From contig NZ_JAAOBY010000003.1 of assembly GCF_011365745.1 (NCBI RefSeq), positions 248,001 to 312,000 on the forward strand: DNA of 64,000 nt, written 5' to 3'. Of this stretch, positions 19,788 to 28,641 are shown one piece after another. Made by a program: the position numbers and the translations under genes. Numbering within the stretch: the stretch's first letter is position 1; every line of letters starts with the position of its first letter. The DNA comes from Flavobacterium turcicum. GTDB lineage: Bacteria > Bacteroidota > Bacteroidia > Flavobacteriales > Flavobacteriaceae. Below the pieces are notes generated by a model that was given only the letters and a program-made list of their open reading frames with translations, searched no databases and was not told the origin of the DNA.

Positions 19788-21068
19788 ATGGATAATACAA
19801 CCACAAAAAAAGCATCTTTTTTTTCAGGATTAACAGGACAAATTTTGGTAGCCATGATACTTGGAGCCATTTTAGGAATTGTTATTCATAATAATATTGA
19901 TGCAGAATCTGCTCAAGCTTTTAGTACAAAAATTAAAATTTTAGCTACTGTTTTTATTCGCTTGGTGCAAATGATTATCTCGCCATTAGTTTTCACAACG
20001 CTAGTTGTTGGAATTGCTAAATTAGGCGATATCAAAGCGGTTGGTCGCATTGGTGGTAAAGCTATGGGATGGTTTTTTACGGCCTCATTCATATCTTTAT
20101 TGCTAGGAATGTTTTTTGTAAACATTCTTGAGCCTGGTGTTGGTTTAAATTTATCAAATGTTGAATTAGGCTCTGTTGCAGAGGTTACAGCAAAAACACA
20201 AAACATTTCATTTGAAAATTTTATTGAGCATATTGTTCCTAAAAGTATTTTCGAAGCAATGGCAACCAATGAGATTTTACAAATTGTAATCTTTTCTATT
20301 TTTTTTGGTTTAGCTGCAGCTTCTCTGGGTGATTACGTAAAGCCAGTAATTAACGCGCTTGATAAAACCTCGCACATAGTTTTAAAAATGGTTAATTATG
20401 TGATGAAATTTGCTCCAATTGGTGTATTTGGTGCTATCGCAGGTGTGTTTGCAGTACGTGATTTTCAGGAATTAGCAATTACTTATTTTAAGTTTTTTGG
20501 ATCGTTTCTTGTCGGAATTTCTTCTTTATGGGTTGTTTTAATTGCTGTTGGTTTTATCTTTCTAAAAAGCAGAATGTCCGTTTTGCTTAAACGAATTGTG
20601 AGCCCTTTAATTATCGCTTTTGGTACAACAAGTAGCGAAGCTGTTTTTCCTAAATTGACTGAAGAATTAGAACGTTTTGGGGTTAAGGATAGAATTGTAT
20701 CATTTATGTTGCCATTAGGCTACTCATTCAACCTTGATGGAAGTATGATGTATATGACTTTTGCAAGTATTTTTATTGCGCAAGCCTACGGAATAGATTT
20801 AGATTTAGGTACACAAATGACCATGTTGTTAGTGCTAATGCTTACCAGTAAAGGTATTGCAGGAGTTCCAAGAGCTAGTTTGGTTGTGGTAGCTGCAACT
20901 TGCGGTATGTTTGATATTCCAATTGAAGGAATAGCTTTGATTTTGCCAATTGACCATTTTTGTGATATGTTTCGAAGTGCTACTAATGTTTTAGGGAATG
21001 CACTTGCAACTTCTGTGGTAGGTAAATGGGAAGCTGATGGAGAGGTAGAAGAAGTATTAGAAGCTTAA
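19788..21068 (+). CDS. Dicarboxylate/amino acid:cation symporter (DAACS family)
   Basis: This 426-residue inner-membrane protein resembles GltP/DctA, which take up glutamate, aspartate or C4-dicarboxylates with H+ or Na+. The re-entrant loop motif AFGTTSSEAVFPKL (near residues 281-294), the NLDGSMMYM segment near residue 310 and the RSATNVLGNALAT segment near residue 397 are the transport-site signatures. Substrate choice between glutamate/aspartate and C4-dicarboxylates cannot be settled by eye. A bidirectional terminator follows. Confidence 0.93.
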   Translation: MDNTTTKKASFFSGLTGQILVAMILGAILGIVIHNNIDAESAQAFSTKIKILATVFIRLVQMIISPLVFTTLVVGIAKLGDIKAVGRIGGKAMGWFFTASFISLLLGMFFVNILEPGVGLNLSNVELGSVAEVTAKTQNISFENFIEHIVPKSIFEAMATNEILQIVIFSIFFGLAAASLGDYVKPVINALDKTSHIVLKMVNYVMKFAPIGVFGAIAGVFAVRDFQELAITYFKFFGSFLVGISSLWVVLIAVGFIFLKSRMSVLLKRIVSPLIIAFGTTSSEAVFPKLTEELERFGVKDRIVSFMLPLGYSFNLDGSMMYMTFASIFIAQAYGIDLDLGTQMTMLLVLMLTSKGIAGVPRASLVVVAATCGMFDIPIEGIALILPIDHFCDMFRSATNVLGNALATSVVGKWEADGEVEEVLEA

Positions 21069-21107
21069 AAAAAATAAAATATTTTTTCAAGTTCAGTTTA
21101 CAGCAAT

Positions 21108-21140
21108 AAAAAAGCTCCGATTTTAATCGGAGCTTTTTTT
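21108..21140. terminator. Bidirectional terminator
   Basis: The stem AAAGCTCCGAT/ATCGGAGCTTT is flanked by A and T runs and lies between the symporter gene and the convergent methyltransferase gene. Confidence 0.93.
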
Positions 21141-21158
21141 ATATTGAATAAAAATTAA

Positions 21159-22373
21159 TTACGCTTTTCTCTCCATCAATGCCATGTAGAATCCGTCAAA
21201 TCCTGAATCAGAAGCTAAAATTTTATGTTCTTTTACAAAGGTAAATTGCTTTCCAATTTCGGTAGTTAAAAAACGTTTTACTTGCTCTTGATTTTCTGAT
21301 GGTAATATAGAGCAAGTGGCATAAACAAGTTTCCCACCTGGTTTTACAATTTTTGAATAGCTTTCCAAAACTTCCGATTGTACTTTGCGAATGTTATCAA
21401 TAAATTCGGGTTTAAGTTTCCATTTTGCATCCGGGTTTCTTTTTAAAACGCCTAAACCACTGCAAGGTGCATCAATTAATACGCGATCTGCTCTCTCGTG
21501 AAGTTTTTTAATCACTTTTGTCGAATCGATAATGCGGTATTCAATATTGAACGCTCCGTCTCTTTTCGCTCTAATTTTCAATTGCTTTAATTTACTTTCG
21601 TACAAGTCCATTGCAATTAATTGCCCTTTGTTTTCCATCAAGGAGGCAATGTGTAATGTTTTTCCGCCGGCACCAGCACAAGTATCAACAACACGCATTC
21701 CTGGCTTCACATCTAAAAAGGCGGCAACAAGTTGCGAATTGGCATCTTGAACCTCAAATAAACCTTGCTTGAAAGCATCTGTTAAAAACACATTTGCTCT
21801 CTCTTTTAAAACTAAAGCATCAGGTTGTGCCTTTAAGGTTTCAGTTTCAATGTTCAAGTCCATCAAAATAGCACGTAATGCTTCACGAGTAGTTTTTAGT
21901 GTGTTTACACGTAAAATAACACGAGCAGGTTGGTTTTGTGCTGCAATTTCAGTAGCCCAAACTTTTTCACCAAGTTCTTTTACGCCCAATTCGTCCATCC
22001 AATCTGGAATAGATTCTTTAATTGCACGAACTTTTGATAATTCATCAAAACGACCTTTAATTTTTCTTTCTGGTGTTCCTTCTAATTGACGCCAATCAGG
22101 AATAGGATAACCTCTTAAAACTGCCCATACAGAGAACATTCTCCATAAGTTGTCTCTGTCAAAAGGCTCTTTAACCTCTGCGATTTCAGAGTATAATCGT
22201 TTCCAACGAACGATTTCGTATATTGTTTCGGCGACAAACTTTCTGTCTGAACTGCCCCATCTTTTGTCTTTTTTAAGGGATCGGGCTACTACTTTATCAG
22301 CATATTCGCCTTCGTTAAAAATAGCATTTAAGGCGTCTATTGTAGTGTAAACTAAATTTCTGTGTAATCTCAT
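21159..22373 (-). CDS. RsmB/NOP family rRNA (cytosine-C5) methyltransferase
   Basis: The 404-residue SAM-dependent enzyme has an N-terminal NusB-like RNA-binding region (residues 1-150) and a class I methyltransferase domain. Visible motifs are the SAM loop VDTCAGAGGKTLHIA (near residue 230), DAPCSGLGVLKRNPD carrying the motif-IV Cys, and VYATCSILPSENQEQV carrying the catalytic motif-VI Cys. By family it should make m5C in rRNA; the exact position (m5C967-type for RsmB) is inferred. The start is ATG, with a TACCTTTG box just upstream. Confidence 0.93.
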   Translation of the reverse strand: MRLHRNLVYTTIDALNAIFNEGEYADKVVARSLKKDKRWGSSDRKFVAETIYEIVRWKRLYSEIAEVKEPFDRDNLWRMFSVWAVLRGYPIPDWRQLEGTPERKIKGRFDELSKVRAIKESIPDWMDELGVKELGEKVWATEIAAQNQPARVILRVNTLKTTREALRAILMDLNIETETLKAQPDALVLKERANVFLTDAFKQGLFEVQDANSQLVAAFLDVKPGMRVVDTCAGAGGKTLHIASLMENKGQLIAMDLYESKLKQLKIRAKRDGAFNIEYRIIDSTKVIKKLHERADRVLIDAPCSGLGVLKRNPDAKWKLKPEFIDNIRKVQSEVLESYSKIVKPGGKLVYATCSILPSENQEQVKRFLTTEIGKQFTFVKEHKILASDSGFDGFYMALMERKA

Positions 22374-22390
22374 TTTAAATAATTGAGGTG

Positions 22391-22398
22391 CAAAGGTA
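22391..22398 (-). promoter_or_regulatory. Candidate -7 element of the methyltransferase gene
   Basis: The minus strand reads TACCTTTG, a perfect TAnnTTTG box 18 bases before the ATG. The -33 element is not obvious. Confidence 0.45.
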
Positions 22399-22459
22399 CT
22401 ATTTATTGACTTTAATGTATTGTTTTTAAATACCGATTATTGTATTTTAATTTTTATCC

Positions 22460-22493
22460 AAAAAAAAACACCGTATAAATACAATGTTTTTTA
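22460..22493 (-). terminator. Terminator after kup
   Basis: On the minus strand ACATTGTAT pairs with ATACGGTGT (two G-U pairs in RNA), and a run of nine or more T follows, shortly after the kup stop codon. Confidence 0.65.
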
Positions 22494-22512
22494 ATAGATA
22501 AGTGAGAAAAAA

Positions 22513-24474
22513 TTATTTCACTCGCGTTAATCCTATGTTTTCAGGTGCATGTAACACCATTGGAAATTTTTCTATTTTAACAGAACTACTATCTAATCCA
22601 AAGGCTCTTTCTTCTGATAGACTAAGTTTTTTTATAAAGAAGTAAGAGTTCATTACTATTTTTTCGTGCCATCTTAAATCGCTGTCATTAGACAGGAATT
22701 TTTCAGATAATACAAATTTGAAATCCCCTATAATGTTGTTTTTATTCAATGATTCATAACGACTTGTAATATCTACTTCACCTTTTTTAACCATGTCGCG
22801 AATCACTTCTCTAAACATCAAATTAATTTTCGTAGGTTCTCTAAAACCTAAATTAAAGTCGACGCGGTACAAATCATCTTTTACAATTTCGGTAACTTTA
22901 TATTCTGTTTTGTAAGGTTCCGTTAAAATGTTCACATGAACAAACCAATAGATATCGGCTCTCTTAGGTCTTTTTTGTAAGATAGAGTACATTACTTTTT
23001 CTTCAATTTCATCAACTCTTCCGGCGTTAGTCATATAAACCAAATGGGTAGCGTATTTTGGAATAGAAAGGTCAGCGCTTAGCTCAACAAGTACTTTTTT
23101 GTAATCTTCAATCTTAACGATTTTTGTGTAGCTCTTATTGATTTTTTTAGCCACATACCAAATAGTCATTACAGAAATGAGTGCAATTGCAATGAATAAT
23201 GTTACGTAACCACCTTCGGCAAATTTTGTGATGTTTGCTGCTAAGAAACTAAATTCAATCATCAAGTAAACAGTAATTAGCGGTACGATAAAGTACAAGG
23301 GCACACGTTTCATTATCAAGTAATAATTTAGCAAAATTGTAGTCATGATCATACACAAAATAATTGCCAAACCATAGGCATGTTCCATGTTGCTAGATTC
23401 TTCAAAATGCAAAACGATGCCAACGCAACCAATAAATAGCAACCAATTAATCGATGGTATATATAATTGTCCTTTTAATTCTGTTGGATATTTGATTTTT
23501 ACTTTAGGCCAGAAATTTAGCCTCATAGCTTCATTTATCAATGTAAATGAGCCACTTATTAATGCTTGAGATGCAATTACAGCAGCAAGTGTAGCTACTA
23601 CAATTCCTATGGGTTGAAACCAATCTGGCATAATGAGGTAAAACGGATTTCCATTTTTTCCACCAATACTTTGAAGAGTTGCACCTTCATGTTGCATTAG
23701 ATATGCTCCTTGTCCGAAATAGTTTAGGACTAAAGCAATTTTTACGAAAATCCAACTGATACGGATGTTTTTTCGTCCACAATGTCCCATATCAGAATAT
23801 AATGCTTCGGCACCAGTTGTACATAAAAATACGAATCCAAGAACAAAAAATCCTTCAGGATGAATGCTCAGTAAATGGTAAGCATAGTATGGGTTTATTG
23901 CGTTTAAAACACTAGTGTTTAGCATTATTTGAGATACTCCTAAGGTAGCAAGCATTGCAAACCATACGAACATCATTGGTGCAAAAAACTTCCCAACAAG
24001 TTTTGTTCCGAATTGCTGAATTGCAAATAGTACAAACAAAATACTGATCACGATTGGAATCGTGTTTATTTCCGGATAATACGTTCTGATTCCTTCAACT
24101 GCTGAAGACACCGAGATTGGTGGTGTAATGATTCCGTCAGCGAGTAAGGCGCTACCTCCGATAATTGCGGGAACAATTAACCATTTGATTTTAGTTTTTT
24201 TGACCAAAGCATAAAGAGCAAATATTCCGCCTTCTCCATGATTGTCTGCACTTAAAGTGATAATTACATATTTGATCGTAGTTTGTAAAGTTAACGTCCA
24301 AAATACGCAAGAGATACCTCCTAAAACAATATCTGCGTTGATGAGATGTGTGCCTAATATGGCTTTCATTACATACAAAGGGGATGTGCCAATATCTCCG
24401 TAAATGATTCCTAATGAAATTAATAATCCACCTAATGTCCATTTACTATGGAGGTCTTTGTGTGAAGTGCTCAT
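22513..24474 (-). CDS. kup: KUP family low-affinity potassium transporter
   Basis: The 653-residue inner-membrane protein takes up K+, probably with H+. The signature GIIYGDIGTSPLYV lies at residues 18-31, about twelve hydrophobic helices follow to residue 440, and a soluble C-terminal domain of about 200 residues completes it, the usual Kup layout. The start ATG at 24474 is preceded by a TAAATTTG box, and a hairpin terminator lies after the stop. Confidence 0.96.
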   Translation of the reverse strand: MSTSHKDLHSKWTLGGLLISLGIIYGDIGTSPLYVMKAILGTHLINADIVLGGISCVFWTLTLQTTIKYVIITLSADNHGEGGIFALYALVKKTKIKWLIVPAIIGGSALLADGIITPPISVSSAVEGIRTYYPEINTIPIVISILFVLFAIQQFGTKLVGKFFAPMMFVWFAMLATLGVSQIMLNTSVLNAINPYYAYHLLSIHPEGFFVLGFVFLCTTGAEALYSDMGHCGRKNIRISWIFVKIALVLNYFGQGAYLMQHEGATLQSIGGKNGNPFYLIMPDWFQPIGIVVATLAAVIASQALISGSFTLINEAMRLNFWPKVKIKYPTELKGQLYIPSINWLLFIGCVGIVLHFEESSNMEHAYGLAIILCMIMTTILLNYYLIMKRVPLYFIVPLITVYLMIEFSFLAANITKFAEGGYVTLFIAIALISVMTIWYVAKKINKSYTKIVKIEDYKKVLVELSADLSIPKYATHLVYMTNAGRVDEIEEKVMYSILQKRPKRADIYWFVHVNILTEPYKTEYKVTEIVKDDLYRVDFNLGFREPTKINLMFREVIRDMVKKGEVDITSRYESLNKNNIIGDFKFVLSEKFLSNDSDLRWHEKIVMNSYFFIKKLSLSEERAFGLDSSSVKIEKFPMVLHAPENIGLTRVK

Positions 24475-24496
24475 GAAAAATATTTATAAAAGTGCT

Positions 24497-24504
24497 CAAA
24501 TTTA
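24497..24504 (-). promoter_or_regulatory. Candidate -7 element of kup
   Basis: The minus strand reads TAAATTTG, with an imperfect -33 box (TTC instead of TTG) 19 bases further upstream. It lies 22 bases before the kup ATG. Confidence 0.5.
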
Positions 24505-24535
24505 CACTTTTTAAATAAATTAAGAACTCTTTAAG

Positions 24536-24567
24536 AAAAAAAACACGGCTGGAAGGCCGTGTTTTTA
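24536..24567 (-). terminator. Terminator of the Arg/Ser/Asn-rich protein gene
   Basis: The stem AAACACGGC/GCCGTGTTT with a six-base loop is followed on the minus strand by a run of eight T. It separates this gene from kup downstream. Confidence 0.88.
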
Positions 24568-24584
24568 ACAATTTGGTAGTTTTA

Positions 24585-25880
24585 CTAAGATCTTCTGTTC
24601 TCGCCTCTCCCTGAATTACTTCTTTGGTTTTCTGTTCGTTGCGGTACGTTAGCTCTGCCATTTTCGCGCGGTGCAGGAGTTGCATTTGTGCTTCTGCTAG
24701 AAGAACTGTTTTCTACTCTGTTTTGTGAAAATGTTCTATTTTGACCTCTTTCTCCTATTGAATTACGTTCATCGCGATTAGGACTGGAACTGCGATTTTC
24801 GATTCTTCCTGATCTAGGGATGCCTGCGCGGCTATCAACTGATGAACTTCCATTTTCTTGTCCTCTCGATGGGAAACTACGATTACTTGTCATGTTCCTT
24901 GTTTCGTAGGAGTTTCGGGTACCTCTATTTGGTACATCAACTCTTGAGGTACGACCAACCTCATCTGTAGTTCTGTTTGATCGATTAGAGTACGAGCCAT
25001 TTGCTGTTGACCTATCGTTTGAAGATCCTCTAGGTGTAGCAATTCGGTCTATTCCTTGTGTGTTGCGACTTGCATTCGTATTGTATCGATTCTCTGTACT
25101 TGTTCGTCGGTTTGCATAGGATACATTACCTCGTGAAGACCTTTGTCTATCTAATTCATAGCGGTTGGTAACCGTTGCGTTTCGGTGCGAAAAAGAATAA
25201 TGTGGGTGTTGTCTTTCATAACCATTAGATCGTCTCGAATTATATAAAACTATTGCTTGGTTGCTGCGTCTATAATTGACATAGTTGTAGTTATTGTTGA
25301 AATTTAAGCTGATATTGATGTTATTTCTATATCTAAAAACTGGAAATGGATTCCATGCTCTGTAGTAACTTGGGTAATAACCCCAGTTCCAAGTTGAACA
25401 GTAAGGTCTATAAGATGGTCTCCAAAAAGAGGCATATAAAACGGGTGTACTGTAATATACCGGCTCATAAATGTAATTGGCTCCATACAAATAAGTATCT
25501 CCAACCACTTGTACATGTACCTTATTGTATTGATCTTTTTCAACATCAATTGTGGCAACGTCTTGGTATACATCGCGATCTAAAACTGCTTGTACAATAA
25601 TAAGATGTGTTCTGTTTTCTACAGTTTCGATTACGCGCAGGTAATCAACTTCTTGGTCATCGTTCAAGTCAAGATTTGAAATTTGTGCATCAGGATCGTT
25701 AAGGCGTCGTTCAAAATCTTGTAAGTCGCGCGCTTCTCCAAAAATAGAAGCTACCGCTCGTAGATCTAGATTATCACTGATTTCCGAACTTGTTGCTTGC
25801 ACAGAAGATCGATTTTGCGCTTGCAATTGAATACTGAAAACAGGAATCAGTAGGGCAAGTAAAAGTACTTTCGTTTTCAT
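24585..25880 (-). CDS. Secreted protein with low-complexity Arg/Ser/Asn-rich C-terminus
   Basis: The 431-residue product has a signal peptide ending at LQLQAQ. Residues 35-130 form a compact domain (FGEARDLQDFERRLND, LDLNDDQEVDYLRVIE, LIIVQAVLDRDVYQDVATI) that I recognise as recurrent in Flavobacteriaceae hypothetical proteins. A Tyr/Trp/Pro/Asn-rich stretch (about 150-215) follows, and then some 200 residues dominated by Arg, Ser, Asn, Gly and Thr. The basic tail suggests interaction with nucleic acid or acidic polysaccharide, but that is speculation. The function is unknown. Confidence 0.75.
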   Translation of the reverse strand: MKTKVLLLALLIPVFSIQLQAQNRSSVQATSSEISDNLDLRAVASIFGEARDLQDFERRLNDPDAQISNLDLNDDQEVDYLRVIETVENRTHLIIVQAVLDRDVYQDVATIDVEKDQYNKVHVQVVGDTYLYGANYIYEPVYYSTPVLYASFWRPSYRPYCSTWNWGYYPSYYRAWNPFPVFRYRNNINISLNFNNNYNYVNYRRSNQAIVLYNSRRSNGYERQHPHYSFSHRNATVTNRYELDRQRSSRGNVSYANRRTSTENRYNTNASRNTQGIDRIATPRGSSNDRSTANGSYSNRSNRTTDEVGRTSRVDVPNRGTRNSYETRNMTSNRSFPSRGQENGSSSVDSRAGIPRSGRIENRSSSPNRDERNSIGERGQNRTFSQNRVENSSSSRSTNATPAPRENGRANVPQRTENQRSNSGRGENRRS

Positions 25881-25945
25881 TTTGTATCATTTTAGGTTTT
25901 TCTTTTTTTGAAGAACCAATTACTGTGCCAATATATTTTATTAGG

Positions 25946-25976
25946 TTTGCTGCTCTCTTTTAAAATTGTATTTTAG
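25946..25976 (+). promoter_or_regulatory. Promoter of the interrupted YCF48-like gene
   Basis: TTTG (25946-25949), exactly 19 bases, then TATTTTAG (25969-25976), one mismatch from TAnnTTTG. The ATG follows 17 bases later. Confidence 0.6.
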
Positions 25977-25993
25977 CCTTAAAATAAAAATCT

Positions 25994-27049
25994 ATGATGA
26001 TAAATAAACTATTGATTTTGTTGCTTTTGACAAGTTGTTTAGCTTGTAATATAAGTAAAAATACTGTATTGAAAAATACTTTTAGTTCGGTAAAAATTGA
26101 TACTCTTTTTAAAGATAAAATTAGTATTCGTGCTATTGAAATTGATGGTGATGTAGTCTGGTACGCTGCAGATAAAGGTCGTTTTGGCTCATTTGATCTC
26201 AATAAAAATGAGCGTAAAGAGCAATTAATTGCTAACGGTAAAGCTCCACTAGAATTTAGAAGTATCGCTCAAAATAAAAAGTCTGTGTTTATTGTAAATG
26301 TGGGTAATCCTGCATTTTTATATAAAATTCCAAAAAAATCACTTGTACCTAAACTAGTTTATCAAGAAAGTAATGAAAAAGTTTTTTTCGACAGCATGCG
26401 TTTTTGGGATGCCAACGAGGGTATTGCAATGGGGGATCCTGTAGCTGATTGTTTAAATATTATTATAACCAGAGACGGAGGTGCTACTTGGTCTAAAATT
26501 CCAGCCTCTGTTTTACCCACTATCAAACAAGGCGAGGCAGCTTTTGCTGCAAGCAATACAAATATAATTGTTAAAGGGAATGATACTTAGATTGTTTCAG
26601 GTGGAACACAATCGAGAGTGTTTTATTCTGGTGATCGCGGACGAAGTTGGACTGTTTACAAAACACCAATTGTACAAGGACGTGCTATGACTGGAATTTT
26701 TACTGCTGATTTTTACAACAGTAAAATCGGGTTTATCTCGGGTGGAGACTATGAAAATAGAAATCAAAATTTTGGTAATAAAGCAATAACACTAGACGGA
26801 GGGAAAACTTGGAATTTGGTTGCCGAGAATCAAGGGTTTGGCTATGCTTCTTGTGTACAATTTGTGCCGGGAGGTGCTGGTAAAGAATTGGTTTCAGTAG
26901 GTTTTTCTGGTTTGTATTATTCCAGTGACTCAGGCCAAAGTTGGAAATTACTTTTTTCAGATCCAACTTTAAATACTATTCGATTCATAAGTAGAACGAC
27001 CGCTATTGCCGCTGGTCAACAAAAAATGATTCGAATTCAGTTCCAGTAA
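25994..27049 (+). pseudogene. YCF48/BNR-repeat beta-propeller lipoprotein interrupted by one in-frame TAG
   Basis: The frame runs 25994-26587 (198 codons), hits TAG at 26588-26590, and continues in the same frame to a natural stop at 27047-27049, giving about 351 codons in total. The first half has a lipoprotein-type signal (MMINKLLILLLLTSCLAC) and BNR-type motifs (TRDGGATWSKI); the second half has YSGDRGRSWTVY, LDGGKTWNLV and SSDSGQSWKLL. Related propellers have Trp at the stop (consensus TWIVSGG, from memory), so TGG to TAG by one G-to-A change at 26589 explains it. No other damage is visible, so the lesion is recent or an assembly error. The intact family is predicted as periplasmic or surface-exposed, of unclear function. 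Confidence 0.85.
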
Positions 27050-27050
27050 A

Positions 27051-27090
27051 AAAAAACACACCCTAGTTTTAAAATTAGGGTGTGTTTTTT
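27051..27090. terminator. Bidirectional terminator
   Basis: The stem AACACACCCTA/TAGGGTGTGTT with a ten-base loop is flanked by A-runs and T-runs, immediately after the YCF48-like frame and before the convergent Spy-like gene. Confidence 0.93.
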
Positions 27091-27108
27091 GAATTAATAA
27101 TGAAAATT

Positions 27109-27567
27109 TTACTTTCGAGATCCGTTGTTGCGGTATTGCTGTAATAGCTTTCGGTTAAAATCTTCCTCGGCCTTTTTTAATTTTACAATTTTTATAGCAG
27201 GTAAAATGGTTCGAACATTTTGCATGAATTTTTTACGAACTAAAAAAAGTTCTTCTTCTGTATCATCAATTTGTGCCAAAAAAATGTTAGCTTCTTTCTC
27301 AGTAATTTTATCCAAAGATCCGTCATTCATTCTTCGAACATAACTTTTCATCTTTTGATGTCTTAGTTCAAATTGTTTATCGTCGTAAGCATTGTAAACT
27401 GGCCAAAAGCGGGCTGCTTCACTACTTGAAAAATTAAGTTCAGTAGTAAAAAATGCAACTTTTAAAGCTTTTATTTGCTCTCTTTTTTCTTTCATGCTTT
27501 CGCCTTGCCCGTAAAACTGGAGCGAAATCATTAAAAAGAGTAGTGGGAATAATTGTTTTAATTTCAT
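27109..27567 (-). CDS. Spy/CpxP-like periplasmic helical protein of the ECF operon
   Basis: The 152-residue product starts at ATG 27567 (MKLKQLFPLLFLMISLQFYGQ is a good signal peptide; eight extra codons upstream would spoil it). The mature part is charged and helical, with KREQIKALKVAFFTTELNFSSSEAARFWPVYN, a pattern seen in periplasmic heavy-metal-sensor/Spy-like proteins and in Flavobacterium proteins labelled 'sensor of ECF-type sigma factor'. It is the last gene of a sigma factor, membrane protein and periplasmic protein set, so an envelope-stress sensor or chaperone role is plausible. Confidence 0.78.
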   Translation of the reverse strand: MKLKQLFPLLFLMISLQFYGQGESMKEKREQIKALKVAFFTTELNFSSSEAARFWPVYNAYDDKQFELRHQKMKSYVRRMNDGSLDKITEKEANIFLAQIDDTEEELFLVRKKFMQNVRTILPAIKIVKLKKAEEDFNRKLLQQYRNNGSRK

Positions 27568-27609
27568 TGTAATTAATTTTAATTGTAACAAATTTGGAGG
27601 TGGTGTGCT

Positions 27610-28023
27610 TTACTCCAAGATTAAATTTTCTAGATTGGCATTTGTAGAAAAGTGTTCTTCAATACTTTCGTCCTCTAAAACTATCGATGTGTTGATTTTT
27701 TCTAAATCCTCAGCGTCTAAATTATTCAGTAAATCATATTGGTTTACAGAAGATTGGTACGTAATATAGTTTTCTAAAGCAACAGGATCTATTTTTGCAG
27801 CCATTGGATCCGAAGTATAAAAAACAGGAATCATTAACGCCATCACTAAAACTGCTGCAATCATCATTAAAACTTTTTTTCTTTTTGAGAATAATGAAAT
27901 TACTTTAGTTTCTTCGGGTGGTAATTGAGCCAATAATTTACTTGAAAAAGTATCAAAATAAGCATCTGGTACTTTAAATCCAGCATCAATTTTCGGTTCG
28001 TTATCTAGTTTAAATGTCTTCAT
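27610..28023 (-). CDS. Single-pass membrane protein, putative anti-sigma factor
   Basis: The 137-residue protein has a cytosolic N-terminus (about 50 residues, with FKVPDAYFDTFSSKLL), one membrane helix (VLMMIAAVLVMALMIPVFY, about residues 50-70) and an acidic periplasmic C-terminus. It lies 32 bases downstream of an ECF sigma factor gene, the standard position for an anti-sigma factor. It lacks recognisable zinc-binding HxxxCxxC or FecR motifs, so the assignment rests on topology and context. Confidence 0.7.
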   Translation of the reverse strand: MKTFKLDNEPKIDAGFKVPDAYFDTFSSKLLAQLPPEETKVISLFSKRKKVLMMIAAVLVMALMIPVFYTSDPMAAKIDPVALENYITYQSSVNQYDLLNNLDAEDLEKINTSIVLEDESIEEHFSTNANLENLILE

Positions 28024-28055
28024 AATGAGTTTAGACCGTTTAATTTATAAAAGGT

Positions 28056-28598
28056 TTAATTGTTGGCCACAAAAGCCTCTATTTTTTTTACAGCTAAATG
28101 GTAGGAAGCTTTTAAACCTCCAACCGATGTTCCGAGTATTTCAGATATTTCTTCGTATTTCAGTTCTTCAAAATATTTCATTTTAAAAACTAATTGTTGT
28201 TTTTCGGGCAACTGCGCGATTGCTTTTTGTAGCTTTAATTGCATCTCGTTACCATCAAAAAAAACATCTGCTTCGAGATTTTCAATAGTTTTGTTTTGTA
28301 ATGCCTCAGATGTTATGTGATTTGCTTTTGCCTTTTGTTTCAAAAAAGTTAATGCCTCGTTTGTAGCTATACGATACATCCATGAAAAAAGTTTGCTTTC
28401 GCCTTTAAAGTTTTTTAGATGCTGAAATATTTTTATGAAACAATTTTGCAATACATCATCAGCATCATCATGATTTAAAACTATCAATCTGATGTGATTG
28501 TATAAAGGTCTTTGATACTCCGAAAGCAGACGCTGAAACGCAATATTTTGCGTTTTAGGGTTAAGCAATTGGTTTATAAATTCCTGTTCTTCTTGCAA
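28056..28598 (-). CDS. ECF-type RNA polymerase sigma-70 factor
   Basis: The 180-residue protein has region 2 (about residues 25-95, with DADDVLQNCFIKIF and FKGESKLFSWMYRIATNEAL) and region 4 (about 125-175, with LPEKQQLVFKMKYFEELKYEEISEILGTSVGGLKASYH), the complete ECF layout. The start codon is TTG at 28598; no ATG precedes it in frame. It leads an operon with a putative anti-sigma factor and a Spy-like protein, and probably controls its own operon. The inducing signal is unknown. Confidence 0.93.
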   Translation of the reverse strand: MQEEQEFINQLLNPKTQNIAFQRLLSEYQRPLYNHIRLIVLNHDDADDVLQNCFIKIFQHLKNFKGESKLFSWMYRIATNEALTFLKQKAKANHITSEALQNKTIENLEADVFFDGNEMQLKLQKAIAQLPEKQQLVFKMKYFEELKYEEISEILGTSVGGLKASYHLAVKKIEAFVANN

Positions 28599-28641
28599 AA
28601 TGGTTTCTTTAATTTTAAAGTGCTTCCTAATTAAAAGTTAT

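Noticed and set aside
26588-26590. TAG as a programmed recoding (pyrrolysine or readthrough) codon
   Set aside because: Nothing in the window suggests recoding, and TAG is used as an ordinary stop elsewhere in the window; a Trp-to-stop substitution is simpler.
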